The notes beneath the pieces are model-generated. The model was not told the DNA's origin. It ran no database searches and worked only from the letters and a program-made list of their open reading frames with translations. From Bradyrhizobium liaoningense (GTDB lineage Bacteria > Pseudomonadota > Alphaproteobacteria > Rhizobiales > Xanthobacteraceae): DNA of 64,000 bases. The translations under genes were made by a program, and so were the position numbers. How positions within the stretch are numbered: position 1 is the first letter of the stretch; each line of letters starts with the position of its first letter. Shown one piece after another: positions 43,217 to 51,419 of the stretch. The DNA is taken from NCBI RefSeq assembly GCF_018130785.1, contig NZ_JAFCJT010000012.1:1-64000 (forward strand), read 5' to 3'.

Positions 43217-43242
43217 TTACCCTCCCCCCCAGGGGAGGGTAA
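43217..43242 (+). terminator. Strong hairpin after the CoA-transferase gene
   Basis: TTACCCTCCCC (43217-43227) and GGGGAGGGTAA (43232-43242) form an 11-bp stem with a 4-base loop, 24 bp after the stop. The flanks are symmetrical (TTA/TAA), so it may act in both directions. No long T-tract follows. Confidence 0.65.
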
Positions 43243-43291
43243 GGTAGATTTGCGCAAGGCCATTGCCACGACGACATCGGGACAGCATCGC

Positions 43292-43455
43292 ATGATCGGC
43301 AAAACCATCATCACCTGCGCCATCTCTATATGTCCAAGGGCGTGCTGGCGAAGACCAATGCCGAGCTGGTCGCGCATGCCGCGGGCATTTTGAAGAGTCT
43401 GGGCGCGAGCGTCGCGACTGCGGAGGATGCAAGGGCGATGCTGGGGCTGGGCTGA
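43292..43455 (+). pseudogene. Internally deleted BKACE (DUF849) relic
   Basis: ATG 43292 begins MIGKTIITCAI, the N-terminus typical of BKACE proteins. After about 11 codons the sequence jumps to another frame and reads LYMSKGVLAKTNAELVAHAAGI and LKSLGASVATAEDARAMLGLG before TGA 43453-43455. That is the family C-terminus (compare the intact paralogue ending in RSLLGLAG at 40442). Some 220 codons between the two ends are gone. It is non-functional. Confidence 0.75.
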
Positions 43456-43612
43456 TCGCCATCGGATAAATCGTGACGTCAGCGTGACGCGCGCGCGGCT
43501 TACGCGAGGCTTGCGCGCAATCCCCAGATAAACACGGTCCGTACTCGCACAGGCTTCCGCTTCGCGCGCGACTCTGATGCGATCCTCCCGATGCAAGTCC
43601 GGGAGGGAACGA

Positions 43613-43828
43613 ATGTCCTACACGATCGGGTTTCAGGCCAAGAACCAGAAGGCAATTCTGGCGACCGAGGCAGCAACGGCCAATCAGGCCGTCGCCATCA
43701 TTGCCGCGCTACGACAAAGCGCCGACGAAATAAAGTTCATCCGCTCGCCGCAGGAAGGTGAGATGGGCATCGAGATGCTGCTGCTGCTCGCCAAGGAAGA
43801 GGCCGAGGAGATGCCGCAGCGGATGTAG
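43613..43828 (+). CDS. Small conserved hypothetical protein
   Basis: 71 residues from ATG 43613 with GGGAGGGA upstream. The chain is YTIGFQAKNQKAILATEAATANQAVAIIAALRQ and then an acidic end with MGIEMLLLLAKEEAEEMPQRM. It has no signal or membrane segment and looks like a small alpha/beta cytosolic protein. I do not recognise a family with known function. Confidence 0.6.
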   Translation: MSYTIGFQAKNQKAILATEAATANQAVAIIAALRQSADEIKFIRSPQEGEMGIEMLLLLAKEEAEEMPQRM

Positions 43829-44013
43829 AGCCTGATCCGGAAAAGTGCGCAGCGGTTTTCCGACAAGATCATGCTCAAACTAACAAGCAAAAGCGCGATC
43901 TCATTGCGCTTTGGTCCCGCTGTCACGATCACACTTCGATCACAAGCGAAGCATGTCGGCTGCAGAATGATGTAGCAAGGCGCCAGTCTCGCTTGAACCG
44001 AAGGTGGCCGCCG

Positions 44014-44406
44014 ATGAAACGCGAAGCGCTCCGCGTCGAACCGATTTCGACGTTCCTCGACCGCTGGAAGGCGCCGACCTCGCCGGTGACGCGCGCCGGC
44101 AACATGATCTTCGTTGCCGGCCTGCCGCCATTCGACCCCGAGACGGGCGAGATCGCGGAAGTACCGATCGAGCGCCAGAGCGAGCTCATCATGGAGCAGA
44201 TGAAGCTCTGCCTGGAGACGGCCGGCGCCTCCCTCGACAACGTCATGAAGTGCAACGTCTACTGCACCTCGACAAAGCACTTCGCTGCGTTTAACGCGGT
44301 CTATGCGCGCTATTTCCCGATTGATCCGCCGGCGCGCATCTTCGTCTGCACCCCGGAATGGTTCGGCCCCTTCGACGTCGAGATCGACTGCATCGCGATG
44401 ATGTGA
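44014..44406 (+). CDS. RidA (YjgF/YER057c/UK114) family protein
   Basis: 130 residues from ATG 44014, with GAAGGTGG upstream. RidA features: SPVTRAGNMIFVAGLPPFDPETGEIA, QMKLCLETAGASLDNVMKCNVYCTS and the C-terminal PARIFVCTPEWFGPFDVEIDCIA. The arginine that binds the imine/enamine carboxylate in canonical RidA is in PARIFV. Canonical RidA removes reactive 2-aminoacrylate; other subfamilies act in catabolic pathways. Here it is convergent with the TetR gene, only 4 bp apart. Confidence 0.9.
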   Translation: MKREALRVEPISTFLDRWKAPTSPVTRAGNMIFVAGLPPFDPETGEIAEVPIERQSELIMEQMKLCLETAGASLDNVMKCNVYCTSTKHFAAFNAVYARYFPIDPPARIFVCTPEWFGPFDVEIDCIAMM

Positions 44407-44410
44407 GGCG

Positions 44411-45073
44411 CTAGCGCGCAGCAATCCTTGACGGCGCCTTCGCCTCGACCTTCCCCGCTGTCAGCGCCATCGTCGCGACGCTGACGACGCGCGCGACGAC
44501 GTCCTCGACGTCGTCGAGATCGCATTTGCCTTCCGACAATTTCGTCAACCGCTCGCTCTCGCGGATGGTGTGGTGCGCCATGGCGAGCGCGAAATTCAGG
44601 CCCCAATAGATATCGACATCGCTGCGGTCGGGCAGGGCGCGGCGCATGGCGCCTGCGAATTTCCGTAAGTGGTCGAGCTCGCGGTTCTTGATGCGGCGGA
44701 TCGGCGGCACGGATTCGATCGAGGCGCGGATCATGAAGCGCGCCGCGGTGGAGCGCTGGTTTTCGGGCCCGAGGCAGCCGCGCAAGGTCGGACCGACGAG
44801 GGCGCGCAAGATCACCTCGATCGGCGCGCGACCACCGCCTTGCTCTTCCGCGGCCTTCAACTCGCGCAAACGCTCGCGATTGGTCGCGATCGAGCGCGAG
44901 ACGAACAGCTCTGCGATCAATTCGTCCTTCGAGCCGAAATGATAATTCACTGCCGCGAGGTTGACGTTGGCCTCCGCGACGATGTCGCGCAGCGTCACGT
45001 CGCCGAAGCCGCGATCGGCATAGAGCCGTTCGGCGGCGGCGAGAATGGCAGACCTCGTATGATCGCTGGCCAT
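44411..45073 (-). CDS. TetR-family transcriptional regulator
   Basis: 220 residues from ATG 45073; upstream frame extension is not supported. The TetR helix-turn-helix is RSAILAAAERLYADRGFGDVTLRDIVAEANVNLAAVNYHFGSKDEL. The ligand domain has the VNLAAVNYHFGSKDELIAELF-linked start and a C-terminal part as in CerR/PsrA-like repressors of fatty-acid type genes (ENQRSTAARFMIRASIESVP). It is divergent from the acyl-CoA dehydrogenase gene with a candidate operator between them, so it probably represses that operon in response to an acyl-CoA or acid. Confidence 0.88.
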   Translation of the reverse strand: MASDHTRSAILAAAERLYADRGFGDVTLRDIVAEANVNLAAVNYHFGSKDELIAELFVSRSIATNRERLRELKAAEEQGGGRAPIEVILRALVGPTLRGCLGPENQRSTAARFMIRASIESVPPIRRIKNRELDHLRKFAGAMRRALPDRSDVDIYWGLNFALAMAHHTIRESERLTKLSEGKCDLDDVEDVVARVVSVATMALTAGKVEAKAPSRIAAR

Positions 45074-45100
45074 GGATGCCCTCAGGGGAGGGAGTTGCAA

Positions 45101-45131
45101 TTCAAACACTTGTATGAAACTATCGTTTGAA
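45101..45131. promoter_or_regulatory. Candidate TetR operator between the regulator and acyl-CoA dehydrogenase genes
   Basis: TTCAAAC (45101-45107) and GTTTGAA (45125-45131) form a 7-bp inverted repeat over 31 bp, with an inner GAAACTATCGTTTG imperfect dyad at 45116-45129. It lies 28 bp before the TetR start, where an autoregulatory operator would be expected. Size is somewhat long for a single TetR dimer, so two overlapping sites are possible. Confidence 0.45.
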
Positions 45132-45287
45132 GGCCGGAGAAAGTCAATCCGCAATCGAGACTCGTTCGCAACGCGCGAACCGGTTCCGGAACGTCCGCAA
45201 GTCAGCGCATTCGCGCTTGCGGGCCGCGTGCAGCGGGAGGACAGTCCGGCCAAAACAGGTTCTTAAAGAGAGACCGAGGAGCGTCCC

Positions 45288-46523
45288 ATGGATTTCGATC
45301 TGTCCCCGAAGCAGAAGGAATGGCTCGACCGCGTGCAGTTGTTCATGACCAAGCACGTGCGTCCGGCGGTGCCGATCTATAACGAGCAGGATCGCAGCGG
45401 CGAGCGCTGGAAGGTGATCCCGGTTCTGGAGGACCTCAAGAAGAAGGCGAAGGCCGAAGGCCTCTGGAACATGTTCATGCCGCCGAACGAGCATGAGGAC
45501 GACGAATTCCGCGGCGCGGGATTGACCAATCTCGAATACGCGCTGTTGTCGGAGCAGATGGGCCACATCTCCTGGGCTTCGGAAGTGTTCAACTGTTCCG
45601 CGCCCGACACCGGCAACATGGAAGTGTTCATGCGCTACGGTTCCAAGGAGCAGAAGCGCAAATGGCTGCGTCCGCTGATGGACGGCGAGATCCGCTCGGC
45701 GTTCCTGATGACGGAACCGGCGGTCGCCTCGTCCGATGCCACCAACATCGAGACCCGCATCGAGAAGGATGGCGATCACTACGTCATCAATGGTCGCAAA
45801 TGGTGGTCGTCCGGCGTCGGCGATCCCCGCTGCAAGATCGCGATCCTGATGGGCAAGACCGATTTCAACGCGGCCAAGCACCAGCAGCAGTCGCAGATCC
45901 TGGTTCCGCTCGACACCCCCGGCATCAAGGTCGAGAAGATGCTGCCGGTGTTCGGCTTCGACGACGCGCCGCATGGCCATGCCCAGGTGCTGCTCGAGAA
46001 CGTGCGCGTTCCGAAGGAGAACATCCTGCTCGGCGAGGGCCGCGGCTTCGAGATCGCGCAGGGTCGCCTCGGTCCCGGCCGCATCCATCACTGCATGCGC
46101 ACCATCGGCAAGGCCGAGGAGGCGCTGGAGAAGATGGTGAAGCGTCTGATGTCGCGCACCGCCTTCGGCAAGAAGATCGTCGAGCACAGCGTGTGGGAGC
46201 AGCGCATCGGCGAGGCCCGCACCAACATCGAGATGACGCGTCTGCTCTGCCTCAAGGCCGCCGACATGATGGACAAGGTCGGCAACAAGACCGCGCAGGC
46301 CGAGATCGCCATGATCAAGGTCGCTGCGCCCAACATGGCGCTGAAGATCATCGACGAGGCGATCCAGGCGTTCGGCGGCGCGGGCGTTTCGGACGAGGCG
46401 GGTCTCGCCAAGGACTACGCCGGCATCCGCACGCTGCGGCTCGCCGACGGTCCGGACGAGGTGCACAATCGCGCCATTGCCAGGCTTGAAGTTCGGAAGT
46501 ATGCCAATTCTCCCAAGCATTAA
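45288..46523 (+). CDS. Acyl-CoA dehydrogenase, ACAD10/11-LvaC-like
   Basis: 411 residues with GAGGAG upstream of the ATG. ACAD elements are LVxxxAMTEPxxAS-like segment SAFLMTEPAVASSDATNIETRI, KWWSSGVGDPRCKIAILMGKT, and the C-terminal QAFGGAGVSDEAGLAKDYAGIRTLRLADGPDEVHNRAIARLE. KWWSSGVGDPRC and the R-x-L-R-x-A-D-G-P-D-E-V-H tail are characteristic of the ACAD10/ACAD11 subgroup. It is followed by a phosphotransferase gene, as in two-gene bacterial versions of the human ACAD10/11 fusion (Pseudomonas LvaC/LvaA), where a phosphorylated 4-hydroxyacyl-CoA is converted further. Confidence 0.9.
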   Translation: MDFDLSPKQKEWLDRVQLFMTKHVRPAVPIYNEQDRSGERWKVIPVLEDLKKKAKAEGLWNMFMPPNEHEDDEFRGAGLTNLEYALLSEQMGHISWASEVFNCSAPDTGNMEVFMRYGSKEQKRKWLRPLMDGEIRSAFLMTEPAVASSDATNIETRIEKDGDHYVINGRKWWSSGVGDPRCKIAILMGKTDFNAAKHQQQSQILVPLDTPGIKVEKMLPVFGFDDAPHGHAQVLLENVRVPKENILLGEGRGFEIAQGRLGPGRIHHCMRTIGKAEEALEKMVKRLMSRTAFGKKIVEHSVWEQRIGEARTNIEMTRLLCLKAADMMDKVGNKTAQAEIAMIKVAAPNMALKIIDEAIQAFGGAGVSDEAGLAKDYAGIRTLRLADGPDEVHNRAIARLEVRKYANSPKH

Positions 46524-46670
46524 GAGGGAGGGCATGCGGGCGCTCCCGATCTGAAGAAACGACAGGGCATGGTCCCATTCGGAATGACCGCTTGACGCAA
46601 GTGCGTCAGCGGTTACCGATTAGGATCATGCCTGACCTGAAATGGTCAGGACTGAAGAGGGAGCGTCACC

Positions 46671-47729
46671 GTGGCTGACGGCGTCAGGAAAGACGAAGAA
46701 TTCTCGGGCACCAAGCCGGTCGAGGAGCGGCATCGTTTCGACGAGCTGCGCTTGGAAGCCTGGATGCGCGACAACGTCGAAGGCTATGAAGGCCCGCTGG
46801 TCGTTCTCCAGTTCAAGGGCGGCCAATCCAATCCGACCTACCGGCTGAATACGCCGAACCGCTCCTACGTGATGCGCCGCAAGCCGTTCGGCAAATTGCT
46901 GCCGTCGGCGCACGCGGTCGATCGCGAATATCGCGTGATTGCAGCCCTTGGAAAGCAGGGCTTTCCGGTCGCGCGCGCCTATGCGCTGTGCCAGGACGAC
47001 AGCATCATCGGCGCCGCCTTCTACATCATGTCGATGGAGGACGGCCGGGTGTTCTGGGATCCGACGCTGCCGAGCCAGACGCCGGAAGACCGCCGCAAGA
47101 TATTCACCAGCAAGATCGAGACGCTCGCAAAGCTGCACATGTTCGATCCCGTTGCTATCGGGCTCGGCGAGTTCGGCAAGCCCGGCAACTACTTTGCGCG
47201 GCAGATCGACCGCTGGACCAAGCAGTACCGGGCGTCCGAGACCCAGCACATTCCGGAGTTCGAGAAGGTCGCCGAATGGCTGCCTAAAACCGTGCCGGAG
47301 CAGGCGCGCGTCTCGATCGTCCACGGCGACTATCGCCTCGACAACATGATTTTCCACGCGACGGAACCGCGCGTGCAGGCCGTGCTGGACTGGGAGCTCT
47401 CGACGCTCGGCGATCCCATGGCCGACTTCACCTATCTCCTGATGCAGTGGATCATGCCGGGGCTTCAGGGAGCCGACCTCAAGGCGCTCAACATCCCGAG
47501 CGTGGAGGAGGCGGCGCAGATCTATTGCAACGTCACCAAGATGACGGTGCCCGATCTCAACTGGTATTTTGCTTACAATCTGTTCCGCCTCGCCGGCATC
47601 ACGCAAGGAATCGCCGGCCGCGTCCGCGACGGCACCGCCGCCAACGCCAAGGCGCTCGAATCGGCCAAGCGCACCGTGCCGCTGTCGAAGGCCTCATGGG
47701 AATACGCGCAGAAGGCGGGCGCGGTTTAG
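46671..47729 (+). CDS. Aminoglycoside-phosphotransferase-fold kinase, ACAD10/11-LvaA-like
   Basis: 352 residues from GTG 46671 with GAGGGAG upstream. The kinase-like fold has LQFKGGQSNPTYRLNTPNRSYVMRRKPFG (nucleotide-binding lysine region), the catalytic loop SIVHGDYRLDNMIFH (Brenner motif HGDxxxxN) and the metal-binding VLDWELSTLGDPMAD. This subgroup acts on CoA thioesters: LvaA phosphorylates 4-hydroxyvaleryl-CoA. It is downstream of the matching acyl-CoA dehydrogenase, so the pair probably degrades 4-hydroxy acids or related lipids. Confidence 0.9.
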   Translation: MADGVRKDEEFSGTKPVEERHRFDELRLEAWMRDNVEGYEGPLVVLQFKGGQSNPTYRLNTPNRSYVMRRKPFGKLLPSAHAVDREYRVIAALGKQGFPVARAYALCQDDSIIGAAFYIMSMEDGRVFWDPTLPSQTPEDRRKIFTSKIETLAKLHMFDPVAIGLGEFGKPGNYFARQIDRWTKQYRASETQHIPEFEKVAEWLPKTVPEQARVSIVHGDYRLDNMIFHATEPRVQAVLDWELSTLGDPMADFTYLLMQWIMPGLQGADLKALNIPSVEEAAQIYCNVTKMTVPDLNWYFAYNLFRLAGITQGIAGRVRDGTAANAKALESAKRTVPLSKASWEYAQKAGAV

Positions 47730-47740
47730 GGACGACAAAT

Positions 47741-47769
47741 GCGCGGCCGATGGCCGCGCCTTTTGTTTG
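47741..47769 (+). terminator. Rho-independent terminator of the acyl-CoA dehydrogenase operon
   Basis: GCGCGGCC (47741-47748), loop gat, GGCCGCGC (47752-47759), followed by cttttgttt. A textbook stem and T-tract 12 bp after the phosphotransferase stop. Confidence 0.85.
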
Positions 47770-47795
47770 TTGCGAGGCCGCTTCCACATGCTCAG

Positions 47796-47899
47796 TGTCA
47801 TTGCCCGCGAAGGCGGGCAATCCAGTATTCCAGAGACGGTGGCGCTTGAACCGAGAAGCGGCGGCGTACTGGATGCCCCGGTCAAGCCGGGGCATGACA
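47796..47899. repeat. Intergenic palindromic repeat element (type 1)
   Basis: The element begins TGTCATTGCCCG and ends CGGGGCATGACA, with an inner CCAGTA...TACTGG pair and the internal hairpin CCCCGGTCAAGCCGGGG. It is a foldable, non-coding element of the kind dispersed in Bradyrhizobium-like genomes. It starts the repeat-rich 0.4-kb gap before the peptidase gene. Confidence 0.7.
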
Positions 47900-47925
47900 C
47901 CAGTGATGAGGCGAGCTCGTTCCAT

Positions 47926-48012
47926 CGTCATTGCGAGCGAAGCGAAGCAATCCAGAATCGTTCCGCGGAGGCCGTCTGGATTGCTTCGTCGCAAGAGCTC
48001 CTCGCAATGACG
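47926..48012. repeat. 87-bp palindromic element, copy 1
   Basis: The ends CGTCATTGCGAG and CTCGCAATGACG are perfect inverted repeats, with AGCAATCCAGA / TCTGGATTGCT nested inside. The reverse complement of 50235-50321 matches it at 82 of 87 positions by my base-by-base comparison. Such a structure could form a long hairpin in RNA or DNA. Confidence 0.85.
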
Positions 48013-48054
48013 AGGATGGAACTCGGAATCCTCGCTAGTAGTTCGTGCAAGGTT

Positions 48055-48112
48055 CGTAGCCCGGATGAGCGTAGCGATATCCGGGGAGTGTCGCTCCGCT
48101 CATACGAGCTAC
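48055..48112. repeat. Short palindromic element (CGTAGC ends)
   Basis: CGTAGCCCGGATGAGCG at the left and GCTACG at the right (end of ctcatacgagctacg) form the ends; a related sequence CGTAGCCCGGATCGAGCG is found at 49501. It sits between the 87-bp element and the next repeat. Confidence 0.55.
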
Positions 48113-48120
48113 GCCGCTCT

Positions 48121-48213
48121 CGTAGGGTGGGCAAAGGCGCGTAGCGCTGTGCCCACCATCTCTCCGCGATCATGGTAACGCCGGTGGGCACGCTCCGCTT
48201 TGCCCACCCTACG
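48121..48213. repeat. Inverted-repeat element with perfect 16-bp ends
   Basis: CGTAGGGTGGGCAAAG at 48121-48136 and CTTTGCCCACCCTACG at 48198-48213 are perfect reverse complements, with inner GTGCCCACC / GGTGGGCAC. The right end is 4 bp from the stop codon of the peptidase gene on the minus strand, so it may terminate that transcript. Confidence 0.8.
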
Positions 48214-48217
48214 GCAC

Positions 48218-49417
48218 CTACGACGCCGCCTTCACACAATGCACGATCAGCCTCTCCACAAACCCCGCGCATTTCTCCAGCTCCGCCATCTCCACGAACT
48301 CGTCCGGCGTATGCGCCTGCGCGATCGAGCCCGGTCCGATTACGACCGACGGGACATCGGCCATGCTGGCAAACAAACTCGCTTCGGTGCCGAACGCCAC
48401 CTTGGCGTGGTCGTTGCGACCCGCAAGGCTCTTGGCGAGCGTGACGATCGCGGCATCGGCATCGGTGTCGAGCGCGGGATAGTCGAGGATCTCCTCGAAA
48501 TCGATGCCGCACTCCGGATGTTGCTTCTTCATCGCGGGCTCGAGCTCGGCCTTGGCCCAGGCGACGATCGCATCCGTTACCTCGCGCGACTCGGTGATGC
48601 CGATACCGCGGCATTCGAAATCCACCGTGCAGGTGTCGGGCACGATGTTGAGCGCGGCGCCGCCATGCACGATGCTGGTGAGCAGCGTCGAATGCGGAAC
48701 GTCGTAGAGGCTGCCGGTTGATCGCGCGGCTGCGAGCGCCACGGCGCGGCGGCGGATTTCCGTGATCAGCTCCGCCGCATATTCGATCGCGTTGACTCCG
48801 TCTGGTGCGATCGAGGAGTGGCGGGCGAGGCCACGGAATGTCGCGCGCACGCCGTGCTTGCCCTTGTGGCCGATGATGACCTTCATCTCGGTCGGCTCGC
48901 CGATGAAGGCGCCGAGCGGCCTGACCTTCTTCTTCGCAACCTCGCGCAGCATCGGCCTCACGCCGACGCAACCGATCTCCTCGTCATAGGAGATCGCGAG
49001 ATGAATCGGCGTCGCAAGTCTCGCTTCCAGCATCTCCGGCACCATGGCGAGGCACACCGCGACAAATCCCTTCATGTCGGTGGTGCCGCGGCCGTAGAGC
49101 TTGCCGTCGCGCTCGACCAGCTTGAATGGATCGTGGCTCCAGTCCTGGCCCGCGACCGGCACGACGTCGGTGTGTCCCGACAGCACGAGGCCTGGCCGGT
49201 CCTTCGGTCCGATCGTGACCCAGAGCGAGGCTTTCTGCCCGGTGTCGTCGACGATGCGCTCGCCCTTGACGCCGAGGAAGGCGAGATAGCTCTCGATATG
49301 GGCGATCAGGGGCAGGTTGGAACGATCGCTGATTGTGTCGAAGCCGACGAGGTCAGCGAGAAGGTGGCGGATGCGATCCGCTCTGGAGCTTGGGAAGATC
49401 GGGTTCGGCATTGTCAT
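48218..49417 (-). CDS. argE: ArgE/DapE-family M20 peptidase (acetylornithine deacetylase-like)
   Basis: 399 residues from ATG 49417 (ATG 49411 is an alternative). M20 landmarks: LVLSGHTDVVPVAGQDWSHDPF (metal His/Asp), GRGTTDMKGFVAVCLAM (bridging Asp), AISYDEEIGCVGVRPML (catalytic Glu-Glu), GEPTEMKVIIGHKG and the C-terminal VIGPGSIAQAHTPDEFVEMAELEKC (metal His). ArgE removes acetyl from N-acetylornithine, but close paralogues are often amidases with other substrates, and most alphaproteobacteria use ArgJ. It is isolated, flanked on both sides by repeat elements. Confidence 0.85.
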   Translation of the reverse strand: MTMPNPIFPSSRADRIRHLLADLVGFDTISDRSNLPLIAHIESYLAFLGVKGERIVDDTGQKASLWVTIGPKDRPGLVLSGHTDVVPVAGQDWSHDPFKLVERDGKLYGRGTTDMKGFVAVCLAMVPEMLEARLATPIHLAISYDEEIGCVGVRPMLREVAKKKVRPLGAFIGEPTEMKVIIGHKGKHGVRATFRGLARHSSIAPDGVNAIEYAAELITEIRRRAVALAAARSTGSLYDVPHSTLLTSIVHGGAALNIVPDTCTVDFECRGIGITESREVTDAIVAWAKAELEPAMKKQHPECGIDFEEILDYPALDTDADAAIVTLAKSLAGRNDHAKVAFGTEASLFASMADVPSVVIGPGSIAQAHTPDEFVEMAELEKCAGFVERLIVHCVKAAS

Positions 49418-49500
49418 TTCTGTCGGGGGAGAGGGAGGCTGAGGTTGCCTGCATGAACCATACCAACGTGGCGGCCCCATGGGCAAATCAACACGGGTAC

Positions 49501-49580
49501 CGTAGCCCGGATCGAGCGCAGCGCAATCGGGGCCACTTCGCCGGATTGGATGGATTCCCGGACTACGCTTCGCTCCATCC
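49501..49580. repeat. Repeat related to the element at 48055
   Basis: The left end CGTAGCCCGGATCGAGCG resembles CGTAGCCCGGATGAGCG at 48055, and the inner CCGGATTGGATGGATTCCCGGACTACG segment folds back on it. Ends near the tccatccgcgtt stretch. Confidence 0.5.
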
Positions 49581-49614
49581 GCGTTACAAGATCTCGCGTT
49601 GCCCGTCGAGCAAA

Positions 49615-50180
49615 ACACCCAAACGCTCGGTCAACCCGCACCACCGAAAATATTCCACTTTGCCGAAATTCGGAAACGGCGTATCCATCGCCGCAACCCG
49701 GCCCAAGGAAGAGGGGCGTATCGCGATCGTCACGAACGCGGGCCGGGCGGCGGTGGACGCAGGTCACATCGGCACGAAAAGCTTCGCAGGGCGGGCGACC
49801 GTGAGCGAAGACCTCGCGCCAACGACAGGTGTGATCGGCGTACGGCCAAATCGTGTCGTCCTGGCGCCCGGGGTCTGTGCGCCAAGTCTTGCGGTGATGC
49901 GGCGGTCCAACCGGATACGCGCATCAGTCATCCGCACGGCGACGGGGGCAATAGTGCATCGCTCCCCGGGGAGAGCACGATATATGCCGTTCCAACCACT
50001 GCGCAGGGAAGGCCGGGATGCTCCGGTTGCCCTGTTACCCGCTGTGCATTGTAGCGCAAACTACTCATGGCATAGCGGACAATGGGAGCCAGCCGGCTCC
50101 CGGTCTTCCCTGCGCCCTCTTTCAATGGAGGGGGAGGCATCGAGGCAAAGCTCGGGCAAAACAAGCCGCGAGGATGCGGA
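49615..50180. repeat. Long non-coding, possibly repeated intergenic block
   Basis: About 560 bp. Several long open frames occur here but none has a credible start, homology-like motif or codon bias, and they overlap one another on both strands. The block contains short self-complementary segments such as AGCCGGCTCCCGG near 50090. I recognise it as resembling a dispersed intergenic sequence of Bradyrhizobium-type genomes, but copy number cannot be checked here. Treat as non-coding. Confidence 0.45.
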
Positions 50181-50234
50181 GGTGTGTCTGCAATGAACAT
50201 GCGAATGATGAAGCGGCCGTGTCACCCCACACTC

Positions 50235-50321
50235 CGTCATTGCGAGGAGCTCTTGCGACGAAGCAATCCAGACTGTCTCCGCGGAGGGATTCTGGATTGC
50301 TTCGCTACGCTCGCAATGACG
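50235..50321. repeat. 87-bp palindromic element, copy 2 (inverted)
   Basis: In reverse complement it matches 47926-48012 at 82 of 87 positions, with the same CGTCATTGCGAG ends. The two copies face each other across the peptidase gene, about 2.2 kb apart, and could mediate inversion of that segment. Confidence 0.85.
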
Positions 50322-50350
50322 ACGTTGAGGCAGCATGCGGCAATCGCTCA

Positions 50351-50479
50351 CCGTCACCCTGAGGTGCTCGCCTCTTCGAGCCTCGAAGGGCGACGGCCCG
50401 GCTGCATCTCGGCCGTTCATCCTTCGAGGCTCGGCTTGCGATGCGTATGCATCGCATGCCTCGCACCTCAGGATGACGG
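50351..50479. repeat. Palindromic repeat element with CACCCTGAGGTGC end
   Basis: CCGTCACCCTGAGGTGC at 50351-50367 is an imperfect inverted match to GCACCTCAGGATGACGG at 50463-50479, with internal CTTCGAG/CTCGAAG and GATGCGTATGCATC dyads. It ends 21 bp from the stop codon of the SDR gene. Confidence 0.7.
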
Positions 50480-50499
50480 AACGAACGAGGGCAACGATG

Positions 50500-51285
50500 C
50501 TAAACCGGCTTCCCCGTATACGGCATCGACGCCGTCAGCCCACCGTCAACCGGGAACGCCTGGCCGTTGACATACGACGCCTCGTCGCTGGCCAGGAACA
50601 GCCCCATCGCCGCGAGCTCGTGCGGCTGGCCGGGACGCTTGAGGGGATTGAGCTGGCCGATCTTGTCCTGGGTGCCACGTTCCTTGGCGCGGTCGAAGAT
50701 CGGTTTGGTCATGCCGGTCTCGATAAGGCCCGGGCAGACCGCGTTGATGCGCACGCCGGTGCCGGTGAGCGAATACGCCGTGGTCTGCACCAGGCTGATC
50801 ACGCCGGCCTTGCTCGCCGCGTAGGGATGACCGCTGGCGCCGGCCTTGAGGCCCGCGACGGATGCGGTGAGCACGATCGCGCCGGACTGTTGCTTCACCA
50901 TGTGCGGCATCGCATGCTTCACCGCAAGGAACGGTCCGATCAGGTTGACGCGCAGCACCTCTTGCCACTGTTCCACGGTCTGCTCACCGAGCGGGACGAG
51001 CCCGCCGGAGACGCCGGCATTGGCCCAGATCACGTCGAGCCGGCCATGCGTCTTCACCGCCTTGTCGATGACGGCCATGACGTCCTTTTCGGAGCCCGCG
51101 TCGGCCACCATGGCTTCCGCGACACCGCCGGCCTTCTTCACCTCGTCGACGGTCTCCTTCACCGCCTCGGTGCGGTCGACCGCGATCAGCTTGGCGCCTT
51201 CCCGGGTGAAGAGGAGTGCGGCGGCGCGGCCGATGCCGCTGCCGGCGCCGGTGATGATGACGGATTTGCCTTGCAGACGGCCCAT
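50500..51285 (-). CDS. Short-chain dehydrogenase/reductase
   Basis: 261 residues from ATG 51285, supported by GGGAG upstream. Classical SDR: cofactor loop VIITGAGSGIGRAA, acidic AVDR after the second strand (NAD preference), WANAGVSGG, active-site Ser (TASVAGLKAGAS), Tyr-Lys pair in YAASKAG, PG motif VCPGLIETGM, and C-terminal VNGQAFPVDGGLTAS. It oxidises a hydroxyacyl or secondary alcohol. It shares the region with a histidine phosphatase and a second SDR that read the other way, and could belong to the same lipid/hydroxy-acid pathway. Confidence 0.9.
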   Translation of the reverse strand: MGRLQGKSVIITGAGSGIGRAAALLFTREGAKLIAVDRTEAVKETVDEVKKAGGVAEAMVADAGSEKDVMAVIDKAVKTHGRLDVIWANAGVSGGLVPLGEQTVEQWQEVLRVNLIGPFLAVKHAMPHMVKQQSGAIVLTASVAGLKAGASGHPYAASKAGVISLVQTTAYSLTGTGVRINAVCPGLIETGMTKPIFDRAKERGTQDKIGQLNPLKRPGQPHELAAMGLFLASDEASYVNGQAFPVDGGLTASMPYTGKPV

Positions 51286-51419
51286 GCGTTTCTCCCTTTG
51301 GTATGCTGCGCGACGCTTGCCGCGCGACGGAATTTCAAACAAGATTTCAAACGGTAAAGTGTCTTGAGACACGTTCACACCTGACGTACAGCGACATCAA
51401 ACGGGATGGAAGAGTTTCG

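Noticed and set aside
49333..50570. Several overlapping long frames between the peptidase and the SDR
   Set aside because: They lie over repeat elements, occur on both strands, and show no signal, motif or codon bias.
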